In this document: one piece after another, positions 39,701-54,080 of the stretch | Numbering within the stretch: the first letter of the stretch is position 1 | Layout of the letters: every line of letters starts with the position of its first letter | NCBI RefSeq assembly: GCF_021155775.2 | Contig: NC_060233.1 | Span: 30,411,077-30,475,076, forward strand | Source of the DNA: Neodiprion pinetum | Taxonomy: Eukaryota; Arthropoda; Insecta; Hymenoptera; Diprionidae | DNA length: 64,000 bases | Direction: 5' to 3' | Notes under the pieces: model-generated | Seen by the model: the letters and a program-made list of their open reading frames with translations, nothing else | Databases searched by the model: none | What the model was told of the DNA's origin: nothing | Program-made: the position numbers and the translations under genes

Positions 39701-41478
39701 ACGTGAAGGTGTTTACATGCTGTATCAACGTGATTTCGAATGATAAAAGGGAGCCAGATAAACTAATACAATTCCGTTTGACAAGTAGTAGAGATTATGA
39801 GCGTTGCATTTCAAGCAGCTCGACTACCCGCGCCGAGCGAAATACAGAGATGAGAAGCGGAAACTAATCTAGACGGATATTGTCCCTTGCGACAGAGTGG
39901 AACGCGAGATGGAGGTGCGCGTGAAGCTCGTACCGTTCGAGTGCTTCCGGCTACATTTTACTCTCCCATGGAATTGGCTCGAGTATAAATTGCCCGCGTG
40001 AAGTTATAGGAAATCCGTTCGTTATGGTATCAAGTACTCTCGTTTATTCAACCTGTTGCAGGCTCTGGATAGACATCGAACTTTTCTCTTCTTTTTCCTT
40101 TTACACAAGCGTCCGTCGATCGGCGGTTAATCTTTACTTAACTCGGCTCTTCATCAGGTTGGAAAATCCCTGATGTATCTTGAGCCTGACGTGTGGCTCC
40201 ACGGAGGGAACGGTAAGAAGCTGTGACATTCCCGGTGCGTTTTCATGCATGCTTATACACGAATTGGCCGGAGTTTTACCAACTTGGCAAAATTTCACCC
40301 CACGGTGTGCTTATCGAAGGGCTGCGACGGTCGTGGCGCTCTTTCGCTTGGTACCAGAGTTTAATAAGCAATGATAACCGGGTTACAAGATACAAGGCTC
40401 GTGAAGTCATTGCCAAAGCGTTAACTCGGTTTCCAGAAGTTTGCCCAACCCGCCTGCTGGGGTTGGATCTTTTATGCATTACACGGTCCACTTCATTTCA
40501 CAGTCAGTTTCCGCATAGGGGATTTCATCCCACCGGCTACTTTTCATGGCTGCACTGTCAAACTAGTTGAGCTCCTTGCTGAAAGTTCGAAAGCCTTTTT
40601 CCAAAGCCCGCGTTTAGCGACTCTGTATATGCAGCGCAAAGGGACTTACACCAGCGATTTCAGAAAGAAGTTTTATCGTCTTCGCCCAACGGCATCCGGA
40701 AGAGAAAATCGCTCGACGCGGACGAGGCGGAGTTCGTATTTTACTACAACGCTTGTCAATTGTCTCAACCACTTCCTTCGGACGAGTCGTTATCCTCCCG
40801 CGGTTGATTATTATACGCTCTTTCTTCCATCTGTCCGAAACACAACATAACGTTTTGGCCTGTTGAATTAAAGGGCGGCGGAAATCAATTACGGCTCCGC
40901 AAGCAGAGGGTGGAAAATGGAAAATTTTATTGACAAGGGGAAATCGGAAATTTATCGAGCCAGTTCCTTAATGTATAACCAGTTTTATCTGCGCGAGACA
41001 GGGCTTTAAAGAGCCAACATTTATTCTCGGCGTAGTCCTTTCGCTCACTCCCACGATCACCTCCAGGACTCGAGTTCAAAATTGACACGGTAGAAATGGT
41101 CCTGAAAATACGTTTTTCTTCCACCCCCCTTGGCCCTTCAATATACGGTTCAATGATTTCGCAGCATAGTCGACGAGCGTACCCTGTACGAAATTCCCTC
41201 GGAAATCAAACCCAGGGTTCATTCATCATCAATCATATTCGTAACCGCGGAGAACGGTCCTTCCTTATCTCACCCAAAATTGGTTCCAAGTTCGTTCCGG
41301 AATCGGTCTGTCCACCGTGAGGCTCCGCCTCATATTACGTTTAAACAGGTCCGACGGGGTTTGGTTAGGTCATGTTAGCTCCGCCAAAGTAAATATAGGG
41401 CTTTTGGTGCCTTGCTACGAAGTAGTACGTATCCTAGCGTACGAACCTTATCCTAGGACTCTCCTTATCCTTCTTTCG

Positions 41479-41624
<146 letters not shown>

Positions 41625-42158
41625 CCCCGTAATCGATAATACTGTTCTTGACGTAGCATTCACAGCGTAAAAGGTCAGACTTTATTTTAACTGCGTGCAA
41701 AAAAAAAAAAAGGAAGGGGAAAAAATAGGAAGGTTACGGTTTATTTGCCGTCGGGAATATAGGTGGAGAATAAAGAGAAAAATGAGAATGAAAAGAAAAA
41801 AACGTTCGGGCAGACTTGCATTGCTCGTAAAAAGCCGGCGCGTGTTTGGACCGGTAAAAAATTTGACGTTGTATCCTTTTCAAACGAGAACTAATCGAAG
41901 TAGACCAATAACGGCTCATCTGGCGAAACTTGACTGACGCGCCAGCTGGCGGAGGCGTCGTGTAACTACGCGAGTAATATTCTCAGTTATTCATCTCTAG
42001 CTTGAAAACTACGAGACCCTTGAATCTGACGTTTTGAATTTTGCTTCTCCCGGTTACGTGACAGTGACTAATTTTTGCGAATGACAGTGACTAATAAATT
42101 TGGCGAAGCTCGTTCCTCTTGTCCATTTTTTAAGATAAATTTCTCACGTAATACTCAC

Positions 42159-42295
42159 CGTTCAGCACGTGGACGGAAACTGTTGTGGCGGCCACGTCAG
42201 CGAGGGCGCAGCTATAGTTACCGCTGTCCTTTTTATTTGCATTAGCAATGTAGAGTCTGGAGACGGCGCCCTCCGCTCCCATGTCAGTTTTCACG
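42159..42295 (-). CDS. dpr: Dpr-family gene, exon for second half of Ig domain 2
   Basis: This 137-bp exon lies between acceptor TTTGTTTCAG and donor AACG|GTGAGT, enters in phase 2 and leaves in phase 1. It encodes VKTDMGAEGAVSRLYIANAN followed by KKDSGNYSCALADVAATTV and SVHVLN. DSGNYSC holds the second conserved Cys of an I/V-set Ig fold (the DxGxYxC motif), and HVLN leads straight into the NGENPAAMQ of the exon at 31345. The product would be extracellular. The first Ig domain, the front half of the second one and the signal peptide must lie further 5' (higher coordinates). I found none of them up to position 64000, so the gene is partial here. Confidence 0.87.
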
Positions 42296-45200
42296 CTGAA
42301 ACAAACGAATCGATGTTTCTCGTTATACTATTCTTCTACAGAGACGTAAGGAACGGGGAAAAATTTCTAATTAAAAAGAAAACAGCTCGCATGATTAACC
42401 TGCACCTCATTTTTCCCGCCTCGGTAGGTATTATCTCGCTCGAATCAACTACACGGATCATAATTATCCCAGGGTTTTGTGATAGACTGACTGATTGTGA
42501 GCGCGAGATTATCCAGATCTGGAAAAAAGCGAGGTAGCGAAATTCGTTGCTCGGTGCGAGCGGATTGAGAATAATTAGGAATATGGAGTAATTAGCTCAT
42601 CCCAAAGGATAATAATTAATGGAACGTGTCGCGTACGGCAGACGATTCTCACGATTGGCTGATTCATACTTCGTTAAATGCGACACCTACAGGCACACAT
42701 TCGCTGTTTGGAACATGTTGAAATCTGGATTTCGCGAGCTATTCGACGGGGATCAGAACGAATCGATCACCCGGTCGTCCATTAACTTTCGGAAGCCTGA
42801 GTTTGAGTGAATCTCCGATTTCGGACGAAAAAATTTCGCCGAATTTCGACGCGGGTTGATAACACCTATATGCGTACTAAAATCTGAAGTGATTGAAACT
42901 CCATACTTTGTTTGTAAATCCGAAAGAGCTTTCATCGATAATCGGAGCGGTATTTGATACCTGTGATTTTCGGATTAAATCTGTTCGTGCCGGTCTGGAA
43001 GGCCTCGCCTAAACATCGGGGCGAGTGTAAAATGCAAGTGTGTAAAAATGTCCGCGGCTCGATCCCAAACGGATTATGCCGATGATCTAGATCCCGGATT
43101 CTGAACGAGGAAAGTCAGCAGAAGGGGTTTGGCGCTTTGCTGCATAGATTATGGAATAGATGGGAGAAAGGCGGCGCGGTATGCGCGGTACTGGATGGCA
43201 TAAGGGAAGGGGTGCAGGGGTAGAAAATAGAGCTGCCCGGGATAAGGAGAGAGCGATTCTCCATTATGAAGGTATATAAGAAGAACGAGAGGACCCAGGG
43301 ATATTGGAGAGGAGACTGCAGACTTGGGTACGTTGGTATCTACGTAGGTATACGTGCATCCCTCGCTGTATTCCGTTTCTTTTTTCATCCCTTTGTTTTC
43401 ATTTTTATTAAAGGTGGAGTAATAGAAAATTCATTTGCATGGCTGACGGAGTGTGCGCGATTAACGGCTGCTCCAAATTATCCATAATCTTACGGAATTT
43501 GAATTTCACGCGTATACGTGTGTTTTACTTGTGCTTCTTCAACTAGGGCTGACATGAACATTTGAGTCAGGGTGAGAATGCTTGAAGATCGAGAATTAGA
43601 AGAGTCGCCGTAGCTAAGAAATTTTTTAAAACGTGAAAATCTTTTTCAGAGATATTCAAAATTTATTAGATCGATATATAGGAAAGACGAATGCCAAAAT
43701 ATACGGAAACGTCAGAATTCTTATGACTATGTTCCGGCATGTTATAATTTTATTTAACCTGATGATTTTGTAATGTTTCGACTTTCTACATATTTTCAGA
43801 TTTTTACTAATCTATAGGTATTCCGACTTTCTACATTTTGAAATTCTACGAAATAGATTTATCCGTCCACAAATATTCGATATTGTGACCCTCGTACATG
43901 TATTTTTTTTCATCTTTCTAAAATTTTCCCCGAGTCCCAGAATTCTTATCCAATATAAAACCATGCAATTCTCAGAAAAGAAAAATATTCAACTCTCAAC
44001 TTTCTCAAATTATAATCCACGGGAAACGGAAAAATGTCTCTAAAATTTAATTCATCCACCTTTCGACCCGATCATTTAAGAATATATTCAGCAATTAATG
44101 TTCAATAAATTTCACCAACTGCCTCCGATTTTCTTACGTTGTATTATTCCAATTTCTTTCTCTTCTTCCGCAGTAAATTGAGCGGAGCACCGCACGGCTT
44201 GGCGGAAACGAGGGAGGAATTTCTGCCTACCATTCGGACAGTAGAAAGCCGAATTTCCTTTCCGGTTTCTTGCGTAGTTTCATCCTGCTCGTAACTTGTA
44301 CTTATAATATTTCATCCTCCAACGCCAGGCGGTTTCCAAGGGTACGTATAATATATATTATTATATATAATATGTATACATGTATAGTCGATAATTTCGC
44401 CCCCAGCTGAAGTCGCCTTGTTTGCAGGCTGTCGGAAGAGCCGCTCCTTGTATTATCTATAAATATTATACATCCTGTAAAAATACGGTCGGACTACAGC
44501 AGCAGCGAACTTGCCTCGGGTATCTCATTCTTGGATTCATTATAACTCCGCAGTTCACAAAGCTCCAAGCTGCACAGTGCCTTCGAGACGTTAAGCGAAT
44601 CGGATGTAGATACCCATCTCTACCGAGTTTTCTGAGATTTAAATTCCGCGCTTCTTGACTCTCTATTTTTCGTGCTGAAAATGGTCGCTTTTTGCTCGAT
44701 TCCTCAAGGTTCGTTATACGATCTGCATATACAAAGTAACGTCTGCGGACTGAACTTGATATTTGAATTTCGGCAAAAGTTGAAAACGAGTCAAATTTGA
44801 AACGACGCATTTTGCTCGCTCATGAATTTCGAAGAGAATTTCCTTGGACATTCAGCATTGAATTAAAAAAAAAACAAAAAAATTGCATACAGATCGTTCT
44901 TTAACTTCTTCTATTAACGAAATAATACCTTGTCAAGATAATAATGCTGCAGCGCGCTATTTTTGAAATACAGTAATTCGCCTCTATCTTGGTGAACCGC
45001 TCAACGATGTTGTCGTTTAACACTGATAGCCAGCAAACGACTCCTCTAAATATAGCTAACAATTGTTTTTTGACTCGTGTCGCTTGATTAAACTTTCCTA
45101 ATTGGTTCTTCGTACTATTAGTTGAAAAAAAGCACGAAATAACGAAGAATAATTGGAGAGACGGTGTGTGATTTCATCTGTGTGAACAAGCGAACATTTT

Positions 45201-45980
45201 TCCCTTCGTCTCTCTATTTTCCCTTGCAAATTGCTGTATATCGTCGAGTTTTTACCGAGGTAGCCAGAACCGGCTGTATTTTGGAATACATCAACTTCCT
45301 GCACGAGTTACGAATTTCCCTAAAATTTATGAACAGCGATCACGGTACGAGTTTTAAATTAAAAAAAAGCAAAAGAATAAAGAAACAAAAAACAAAAAGC
45401 AACAAATAAAATAATGATTTACAAAAAAAATTAAAGTTCATATTTACATTACGTATCCATTACAAGTTTCAAGTTTTGGATTCGAGTCGAAGAAAATACC
45501 GCGGTCAACTCGGCCCTGACTGAAATATACAGCGGCCGCCGCGAAGGTTCGCAAGGAATTTTCGTCCCGCAGGAGTGAAAAACTAAATTCAGTGTCAAGT
45601 CGCAGCGTCTGTTCCGCGGCCCGACGTAATACGTCAGAGAAATAGAGAAAGGGGAGAGAACTCGAGCGTCCCGACACGTCCTCTGGTTTTTCAGCGTATT
45701 TCAGCACCGCGTTTAGAATGACAACGCGCTGCCCTTAATAGCATTCTCACGTCTATCGAGATTTTTGTTTTTCTATATTCGCAAGAATTTAATTTACCGC
45801 CATCCCTTCGCTCCTCCGTCCCTCCGCCCCTCCGCCCCACAAACCCTCCGTCGCTGCGTTCGGATCGCTTGACGGCTCCGGCTCTCGAGTTCCGCGAGTC
45901 CTGGGGCCGAATTGTTCGGATAGTCTGAGTCCTGACGGGGCGTTAAAGGGGTGGAAAAAGCGGCGCCGCTGCAAGATCGT

Positions 45981-46000
45981 CCCCCCCCCCCCCCCCCCCC
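45981..46000 (+). repeat. Poly-C tract
   Basis: Twenty uninterrupted C. Confidence 0.97.
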
Positions 46001-46543
46001 TCTTTTCCTGGCCTGGCCCAGACGCACACCCTTACAGCCCTAAACTGGCCTACGACACGGATCGAGGCGAACAGCTCAAGCTCGAGATATTCGCAGAGTC
46101 TACACCTATATCAGGATTCTAGAACGCTGCCGCATACCAGACGCCTACTACTTTTTGCTACGGGAATTTAATTTGAATGCCGAAATATGTTCTTGTTTTT
46201 TGTTTTTTCACACTCCTCCACTTTTACGCGGAATACGGACTACATGACTACCGTTTCCTGCACAAAATTGTTTTCCACTATGATATAAACTCACCCCTGT
46301 ACTCGCAATTGCTCGGTTACTTATACGTGGAAGCAATTTTAGTTTTTTTTTCTTCCATTATTCTCACGTGAAGTAATTATTTTACGAAGAAAAAATTAAT
46401 TCGTAAAGTTTTATGAGTATTATAATATCTAGTTCAACATTTAAGGGGACAAAAAAACAGTTATGATTAGGGTTCAGATAAATATGTATTCAAAATTATA
46501 AAATGTGTACATGCATATATGTATGTATATAGACTTGTGGAAA

Positions 46544-46661
46544 AAATATGGAGTGAAAAATAAAAACTATCGTCGAGAAGAACACACCTTATTTTCACAT
46601 AATTGATGTGTTTTAATGTGTGTTCTACTCGACAATAATTGTTACTTTTTACTCCATATTT
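46544..46661. mobile_element. 118-bp near-perfect inverted repeat (MITE or hairpin)
   Basis: The left arm AAATATGGAGTGAAAAATAA, continuing to GTCGAGAAGAACACAC (46544-46587), is repeated inverted at 46618-46661 with only a few mismatches. The pairing continues inward through CACAT-AATTG-ATGTG, leaving almost no loop. It encodes nothing. Such a foldback could be a very small MITE, or if transcribed a hairpin RNA. I see no clear target-site duplication. Confidence 0.75.
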
Positions 46662-47750
46662 AGTCCATATTTTAGTTTCTTAAGTCAATATTATATTTAC
46701 ATATTTTGTAATATTTAATACATATTTATCCGGGTCGTAGTTAAGACGTTTCGTAGAGAAATTGAGGGTGGGATTTTTCTCACACTGTATAAATTGAACG
46801 AGGTGGCGGAAGAGTGAGAAAATATTTGTGAAAGTTCTTTTCGAAAAGTTGCGCAAGAACCGTGAGAAGCTTGGGCTGATTTCGGTACAAGTACTTTGGA
46901 GGACTTATAATTTCCGGGCGGTGGTTGGACTGGCAAATTTTCAATGGCGTCGGAAACGATATTTATATCAGCGTTATTTCGACGCATACTTAACGGAGTC
47001 ATCTAAGGCGAGAAGGAGAGGCAAAAGACTTCAGGTGTTTTAAATTGTTTCGTTTCTTGAAAAGTAATTAGTGTTAAATTGCCTCTGAGTAAGGGTCGAA
47101 TCCAACACTCCTAATTTGTAAATTCAACGTTGCACGTAGTTAGTAGCGACTTTGGGTTGAATTCATTTTAACGCGATAATTTATTCAAATTAACTGAATT
47201 TCCGCGAGTTAAATTGACACAAGTCTTCTGCAGGGGATAAAATTTATTTCGCAATATATTTCCTGTCACGGTCGGTTTTTTTACGCAAATCCTTTCGGTC
47301 AGGACGCGTGAGAAATTTAAACATGAACGGAATAAACGAATTCTACTTACAGTTTCGAATTGCATAGGTACATATCTAATATCTATGTGTTCATATACAT
47401 GTACATAATATGAATTTTAATAACCATCCTGGCAATTAATCATCCTGCTTTTTATTTTCGAAAGAAATTCAGCCTACAGATTCTCGTTTTTTGGTCAAAT
47501 TACTTCACACTCTTATCGATTGTTCTTCCACCATTTTTCTAATGAATAAATTTAAATAAACAAGCTGTGCTGCAGTGAAGTTGCGTGGAACCATTCCATT
47601 TTTCCACTCTCATCTTGCCGATGCAGTTACGCTTTCGCAGTGTCTGCGCGCGTGCTTTCAATCCTCTTTGATTACAAACTTGAGAAAGTTTGAGCCTCCT
47701 GGGTACAGGGACGGTGAAAACATATTAAAGAAAAGAGAAGAAGACGCGTA

Positions 47751-47775
47751 AGAGAGAGAGAGAGAGAGAGAGAGA
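47751..47775 (+). repeat. GA microsatellite
   Basis: About 12 GA units. Confidence 0.95.
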
Positions 47776-48988
47776 AAATCAACCACAACGCCGAGATAAA
47801 GAGGCGAGCTTAATAAGAGCGTTATGAAAAAGGTTATATCGCGTAAGAAACGAAGCTATAATAAACTTGCGAATATATACATGGATAAATCTTGTTCTAC
47901 GCGAATAAATTTATTTCGCACAGAGTTTTCCACTCGTCGAATAATATTGTCACGGTTTTATTGGGTGTTTCGTCGCTCTCATTACGTTTCTTTCCTTTTT
48001 CCTCATTTCTACGCTTTCGCTTTTCATTCGCTACTCCCGAAGTAAGGAAGTTCCATGAAATTTTTTCTTTTTCATATTTGAATTTATTTCAGAGAAAAAT
48101 AATTTCGGCATAGTTTTTCTTTTTCAATTTGAAACGAAGTTGAAGCAAATGAGACGGGTTGAAAAAAGGTGCTGTGTGACGTCACCCTGTAGGTACGTAG
48201 AAAACTGGGAAATTCAATGGTTGATGATATTTTCAATCATTATTTTCAACGGGAATGAAAAAATGCGAACTATTTATTTTCGAATATTCTGCTTCAGGCA
48301 CACACGCAAAGCAAAAATTTTCTTCCACTGCAATCTTCGATGTTCTCCAAGTCCCTCAAGAGTAATTGCGAAAAGTCGTCAATTCGCAGGCTCGAGAACC
48401 GATGGAAATGAAACAGCTTTGAAGTCTCTGGGTTCCTGCTGATATTCCGCGAAACATACGCAAACTTTTCACCAGGCGTAATTTAATTACCATGAAAGTA
48501 ATTCGTCATTATTACGCAAAGTCAAGTCGTGTTTTGGATCTGAAAGAGTTCATTGAACGAAAAATGACCGACATTTTCTGTCTTCCGATATGCTGCTCGA
48601 AAGAAGCGTGCATAAAGGGGCCTTGAGAAAGTTATGAATTTGAATAAAAGCACCCTTGACTCAAGCTCGCGGAATATTTAAAAAAGCTCAAAAGGCTCGA
48701 GTGATGGCGGCGGCAGAAAAGGTCGACCAACTTTTTCACCTCTCCGAGTGCAGCAATCAATGCTGCTCTTGGCCGATTTCTCTGCCGTAGTTTTTTCTAT
48801 CGAATTTATCTAGTCGCGCTTTCGAGTGTTTTTTCGGTCTCCCTAATTTTCCGCGAGCCGACAAATCTGTTTCTGTACTATGGAATGAAATTCTTTGGTG
48901 ACACGGGAATCTTGCGATTCGACTGAAAGAAAATAAAGAAGAAAGAAAAAAAGATGGAGCGGGTCGAGGAGGCGAAGAAGCTCGTTCT

Positions 48989-49021
<33 letters not shown>

Positions 49022-51021
49022 ATCAAGTTGCGCAGCAGCCGGAGTCTGCAGCAACGGCAGGAACGAGACAAGGTGAACTTGCGAACGCGGCTGTCACACC
49101 TTTTTGTTGGCTCATTTTTTTTTTTTTCCGAGTTTGAGTAACGAGCTGGATACAAGTTCTTACATAATTGGGTTACCCGAGGAATAATTAACTCGAGGTT
49201 TCCCGCAGATGCACTCTATAGTATGAAGTGCATTAAATTTAAGCTTTTCAGGAAATCCCCTCCGCCATCCCTTCCAGTCTCGCCCAAGCTTTACTCTCGG
49301 CTGCTTCGCTCTTGAATTCGAAATCTCTAGCCTTCCGTTTCTCCATTCCTCCCACTCTCTCATACCTACTTGACTTTCTTTTATTATCCACTTAATCTTC
49401 AGTCACTTCGTTGGCTTAGAAACACTAGAATTGTACCTACTCACTTAGCGCTCACGATTCTCGAGGATCTTGAAGCAATACAGAATCGCACCGCGTGAGG
49501 AAACTTTCCTTTCAATGTTTTATACACTTTTTCAACATATTCGTCACCCACATTGTTAAAAATATTCTGTTGCACACGGTTTTTGAAGTTCTAAAAGAAA
49601 ATCACTTCGTCTCTAGGAATGAAACGTTGATTCTTGAACAATTTCAAGTGCGAACTTCATCACCGTTATCTTCGGATCAGGGTTTCAAATAAAAAAAAAG
49701 GGCTCACCCTTTACCACAAAGCCAAAAATATAATTAAATTAGATCGATTTATACGCAGTTGTAGATTTTGATCGAATAATATATTGTGTCTGTGAAATGC
49801 GACACTCGGTAACGCAGTTAGATGTAATTCGAAAATCCAATCAATCATCGTAAAACATACGTTGACCGGGAAATCGGATATTCATGACTTGAAATCAGCC
49901 TTTCTCGTTCATCGTCAAGCATATTGTGTCCTTATAGTAAAGATAAAGCCGATTAATGATATTACTTTTATTAAAATAAACCTCTTTCTTTCTCATTCTT
50001 CCTTCCGTTTTATTCCGTTCTGCTCTTATTTCTTCTTTTTGTCAGGCAGCAGTAATGTGGCTTATATACCTTCCCTAGGCTTGGATATATAATAATACAG
50101 CTGCGTACAACTCTTGTATAATCAGATTGCGTGGGGAATTCCACCAATTACCCAGGACAATTTTCAGAAGTAATTTTCTGAATTTGTCGAGCGCGTTGAA
50201 TTCGAAAAAAACCTCCGGCTATTTTACAAACTTTTTTTTCAATGTTTTTCAATGGTTTGAAAGCGTTGAACGCGTTTATGGTCGGAATTCTGTTTTCACC
50301 AAGGAAAAATTTCACTCATTTTATATTTTCTTCATTATGCTAACAATGAGAGGTTACACAATTATAGAACCTGTACATTCTAAGAACAATTTTTTGACAC
50401 ACTCTTGGGCAAAAATAATGAGACACGTAGTTCAGTGATTCACTAAATGAAGATTCATCAGCGAGAAAAAGAATAACGAAAACTTGTTTTCTACTACACT
50501 GGGTGTAAAATATTCAGAAGATATGAGGTAGTTTAAAAAATGATCTGGTTTGCAGTAAATTCTCACGATAATAAAACGTTTCTTCAGTACAAAGATATGA
50601 AAAACAAGTTTAAAACCTTTTTTTGCGGTTGAAAAACGGCCGTTTAGCGAATGGGTCTCTCTATATTTTGCACGAAGAATGTGTCAATTTTTTGTTCAAA
50701 TTTGTCTCGCCCTATCGCGTGAGCTCTCGTTACAAGTCACGCGAGAAAAAGTAATCGACACGATTTTTCGCATCGCGCGTTTATCAAACCGTTCTGCAAT
50801 TCCCGGCTGCAGGCGTTCAGCGAAATGGCGATGCGAAAGTGCGAAAGAAAGAGGAGGAAGAAAACCCGGGCGTCGGAGATTGGGAGTTTAATAGAGGGTG
50901 TAGCTGCGGGGACGGGGATGGGGGAGGGGGAGAGGCGTCGGCCCAATATGCAACATCTGGCGTAACATGTTTCAAGCTCGGCATAACAAGCCGGGTGGGT
51001 TTCCGTGAGCGTTGATGGGAA

Positions 51022-51066
51022 AAGTTGCAAGCTGGAAGTTGCAAGCCGGAAGATGCAAGCTCGGAT
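51022..51066 (+). repeat. Three-copy 14-bp minisatellite
   Basis: AAGTTGCAAGCTGG, AAGTTGCAAGCCGG and AAGATGCAAGCTCGG follow each other. More diverged relatives (TTTCAAGCTCGG, AACAAGCCGG) occur at 50969-50994. Confidence 0.8.
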
Positions 51067-51843
51067 GCGCCTTCGGCCGTGCACAAAGTCCCTAGAAATC
51101 GGTGAGTATGTAAAGGAGCTTTAGGAAGCAAGGTCAACATGTCGACGCTGCGGTTGCATGTATGAGTTTAATATCCACCGCCTAGCGCAGCTGCAACCTC
51201 TTAATTATATAGCAATATGTGCGCACGGGTGTTACAACACCTTGACTTTGGTGGTGAAATTTTCTTTGCTCGATACGGGAAAGCTCGCGGTTTACGATTT
51301 TTCGCGAAGAGGGAATTTAAGCATTGCAGTATTTCATCATTCGAATAATCCCGATCGTTTATAAAACCTTTATTCCACTGCCGATAACTTCCGACAGCTT
51401 CGTTCTTCTGCTTTTCACTTCGCTTAGTTTCGCTTCGTTTAGCTTCGCTTCGGCACATAGTGCGCGTTAACTTAGAGCAGCGAGGTGACAAAAGTTTCCC
51501 CTTCCACTTTCTTATTTAAGAACTTGTGACATTTTATTACCTCAGCATCGGAAACAAACGTTGAAGAGGTAATTGACTAGTAAAAGTGATAGTATTCTCC
51601 ACAGTAATAACAAGCAACGGAAATTTGTTTGTTTCTCTGTCTCGAGATTGCGTACTTGTTACCAATAAATGTGGGGGAAAAGTCACAAGTTCCGCTGATC
51701 ATTGTTTACCTTATCACTACTCATTGTCAGCTCCATTCGGGTGGTAATGTTTTGCAATATCTCGTCGAGTAAGGGTCCTATACTAAAGTCTTCAGTGTCA
51801 CCTTGCTGACTTACTGTGTATATTTGAGTCGACATACGGAAAT

Positions 51844-51866
51844 CCCCCACCCCCACCCCCACCCCC
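51844..51866 (+). repeat. CCCCCA repeat
   Basis: Roughly four tandem CCCCCA units. Confidence 0.9.
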
Positions 51867-52547
51867 TACCTCCCGCCTTCCCACTTAGGAAGGGGACGAC
51901 CTGCGATCCACATCTGATCGGTAAACTCGTCAGTCAGATCGTAACACTCGGTGTAAATCGACGCGGTCCGAGTCAAGTTCAACCCGCGAGTGTGTGAGTG
52001 AGTGTGTGTGTGCGCGTGTTCCGAGAGCATTGAGAAATCCTTCAAGCTTGGATTATCGCCGTCAAGATAAAGGTAATGAAAATCATATTTATATCGACAT
52101 CTTTCCTTAGTCAAGGTTCGTATTGTTCGCTTCTGCTTCTCCACCCATGAGATTATTGCAAGAACCTAACGCCACGAGTCCGAGTTAGCCGGTATCTCAT
52201 AGTGTGGTTCGGGGCTGGGTAGGAAAAATCACACCGGATCTTGTGCTCGGAATAAGGTGTGTTAAGACGGTGAGCTTCGCTGTGAGCCGTGGAACGACGG
52301 CGCGTGAGAATTAAGGCCCAAATTGTGTCCCTGGACGTGTTTCAGTCATTTCTCATTATTCACGCGAGTATTCATTCAAAGAATTCGAAAAAATTTCCGG
52401 CACTAGCAGCTGTGCAGAGTCGGTCTTAATACGTCCATGCCTAAATTATGTGTATTTAAAAAAGAGAGAGGAGAAAAAAAAAAAAAAAAGGAAAGAGGGA
52501 AAAATTCGTTATCATTATTTTTATTCGTTTCGCTTCAACGAACGAGT

Positions 52548-52576
52548 TGTAATTTTTAATTTTTAATTTTTAATTC
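52548..52576 (+). repeat. AATTTTT heptamer repeat
   Basis: Four tandem copies of AATTTTT. Confidence 0.9.
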
Positions 52577-52659
52577 AATTACCGGCTACCTCGGCCTGGG
52601 GCGGAGAGTAGGAGAGTATTGCGAACTCTCGAGTCGTTGCATATATTACACGAGAGAGA

Positions 52660-52676
52660 GGGGGGGGGGGGGGGGG
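52660..52676 (+). repeat. Poly-G tract preceded by GA repeat
   Basis: Seventeen G after GAGAGAGA, the same arrangement as at 36757. Confidence 0.95.
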
Positions 52677-54080
52677 AGTCGGTGGATAAAAAGAGCGAAA
52701 AGGAGAGTTTTATTTATGAAATTCAGTGAGCGTTAATTGCCGCCCCTTGTAGCGCGCCCTCTCACCGCACCCCTTTGAACTCGACACTATGCATACATAG
52801 CTGCCCGCCCCTTTATTACTGACAATAACTAAACGCCCAAGGCTAAGCGGATTACCGTTCGGACCACTTTGCAAAAAGAAAGCGAGGTGAAAAAGAAAAA
52901 AACGAAAAAAAAAACCAAAATTAAATCATACCTAACTTAGGTACTCTTATGACGTGAATCCTTTCGGCATGCATTCGCGTAGGGATATAATTTTTCGATA
53001 AATTCTTGCGTAAGTTGCCGCGAAATTATTCACCTTCAGGGATTAGTCATGTGCCTGTGCTTGTTCTTTATCAGTTTGCACCCGATTATATTTAATTATA
53101 ATAACGCGGCGTAAATTAGATACCCAATTCGAAAGTCAGTTTAGATCATACTGTAGACGTATTACGGTATGAAGTCTTGGTTTAAAGGTAACACGGTGTA
53201 ATTTGTTTATTTCGAGAAAACTATTAAAATATCTCAGAGATTGGCTCGCCTGTAGGAGTTTCAAAAACATGATTTTAAATAATAATGAACGATAAAAAAC
53301 GAAAATTGTTCATCTATGCAGATTCGGGATCAGCAAAAAAACACAAATAAATAATTAAATAAACAAAATGAACCGCTAAACAACACCGGCAAAAAGAAAT
53401 GACACCAAATCATCTCTGTCGTTCACGCTAGTGTGCTGAATAAATTTATCAAATCCAGGCAGCAATCTGTATGCAAATAAAATTGTCAGAATTCGCGTTA
53501 GGAAATTTCATTCGTGTGTAAACAAAAAAAAAAAAATTGTTCAAATCTGTCGATTAATTTAAACCTTACACATCGATGTAGAGATTAAAATTTGTAATTT
53601 ATAACGTGAAATATATTTTGCGAGTAGAAATAATTGAATGTTACCACGTACACTTTTTTCGGTGAATTCCGGATCTTATCAACCCTTCCATCCTGTGTAA
53701 TTACAACTGACGCCAATCTTTTCCGACGGTTAAAAAACGAAAACGAGTTTACATCGTTGATTGCTGAGACTGCTGTCGTTTCGTTAGTACGAAAAATGTG
53801 ATTTTTCAGAAAATATTCGTACATGTATTTTTTGAAAAGATTTTTTGAAAATCGACATGCTCTGAAAAATATAATCTAAACTGTGGGAAAAAACTTCGAA
53901 GAAAGGCAGAGCAAAGGCTGAATATAAAAAGTGAAAATAATTAAATAAATACGAATTTCAAAGATATTTGTCATCTTCATACGTGTGTACGAATTTTGTA
54001 CATTAGTAAATATCGATTTACAAAAATATTGCATTCCTGCTCTAGCCTAATAAATGCATATAGGATATTATGTATATATA

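Noticed and set aside
44340..44385. TATATTATTATATATAATATG palindromic AT run
   Set aside because: Low-complexity TA sequence; no reason to call a regulatory site.
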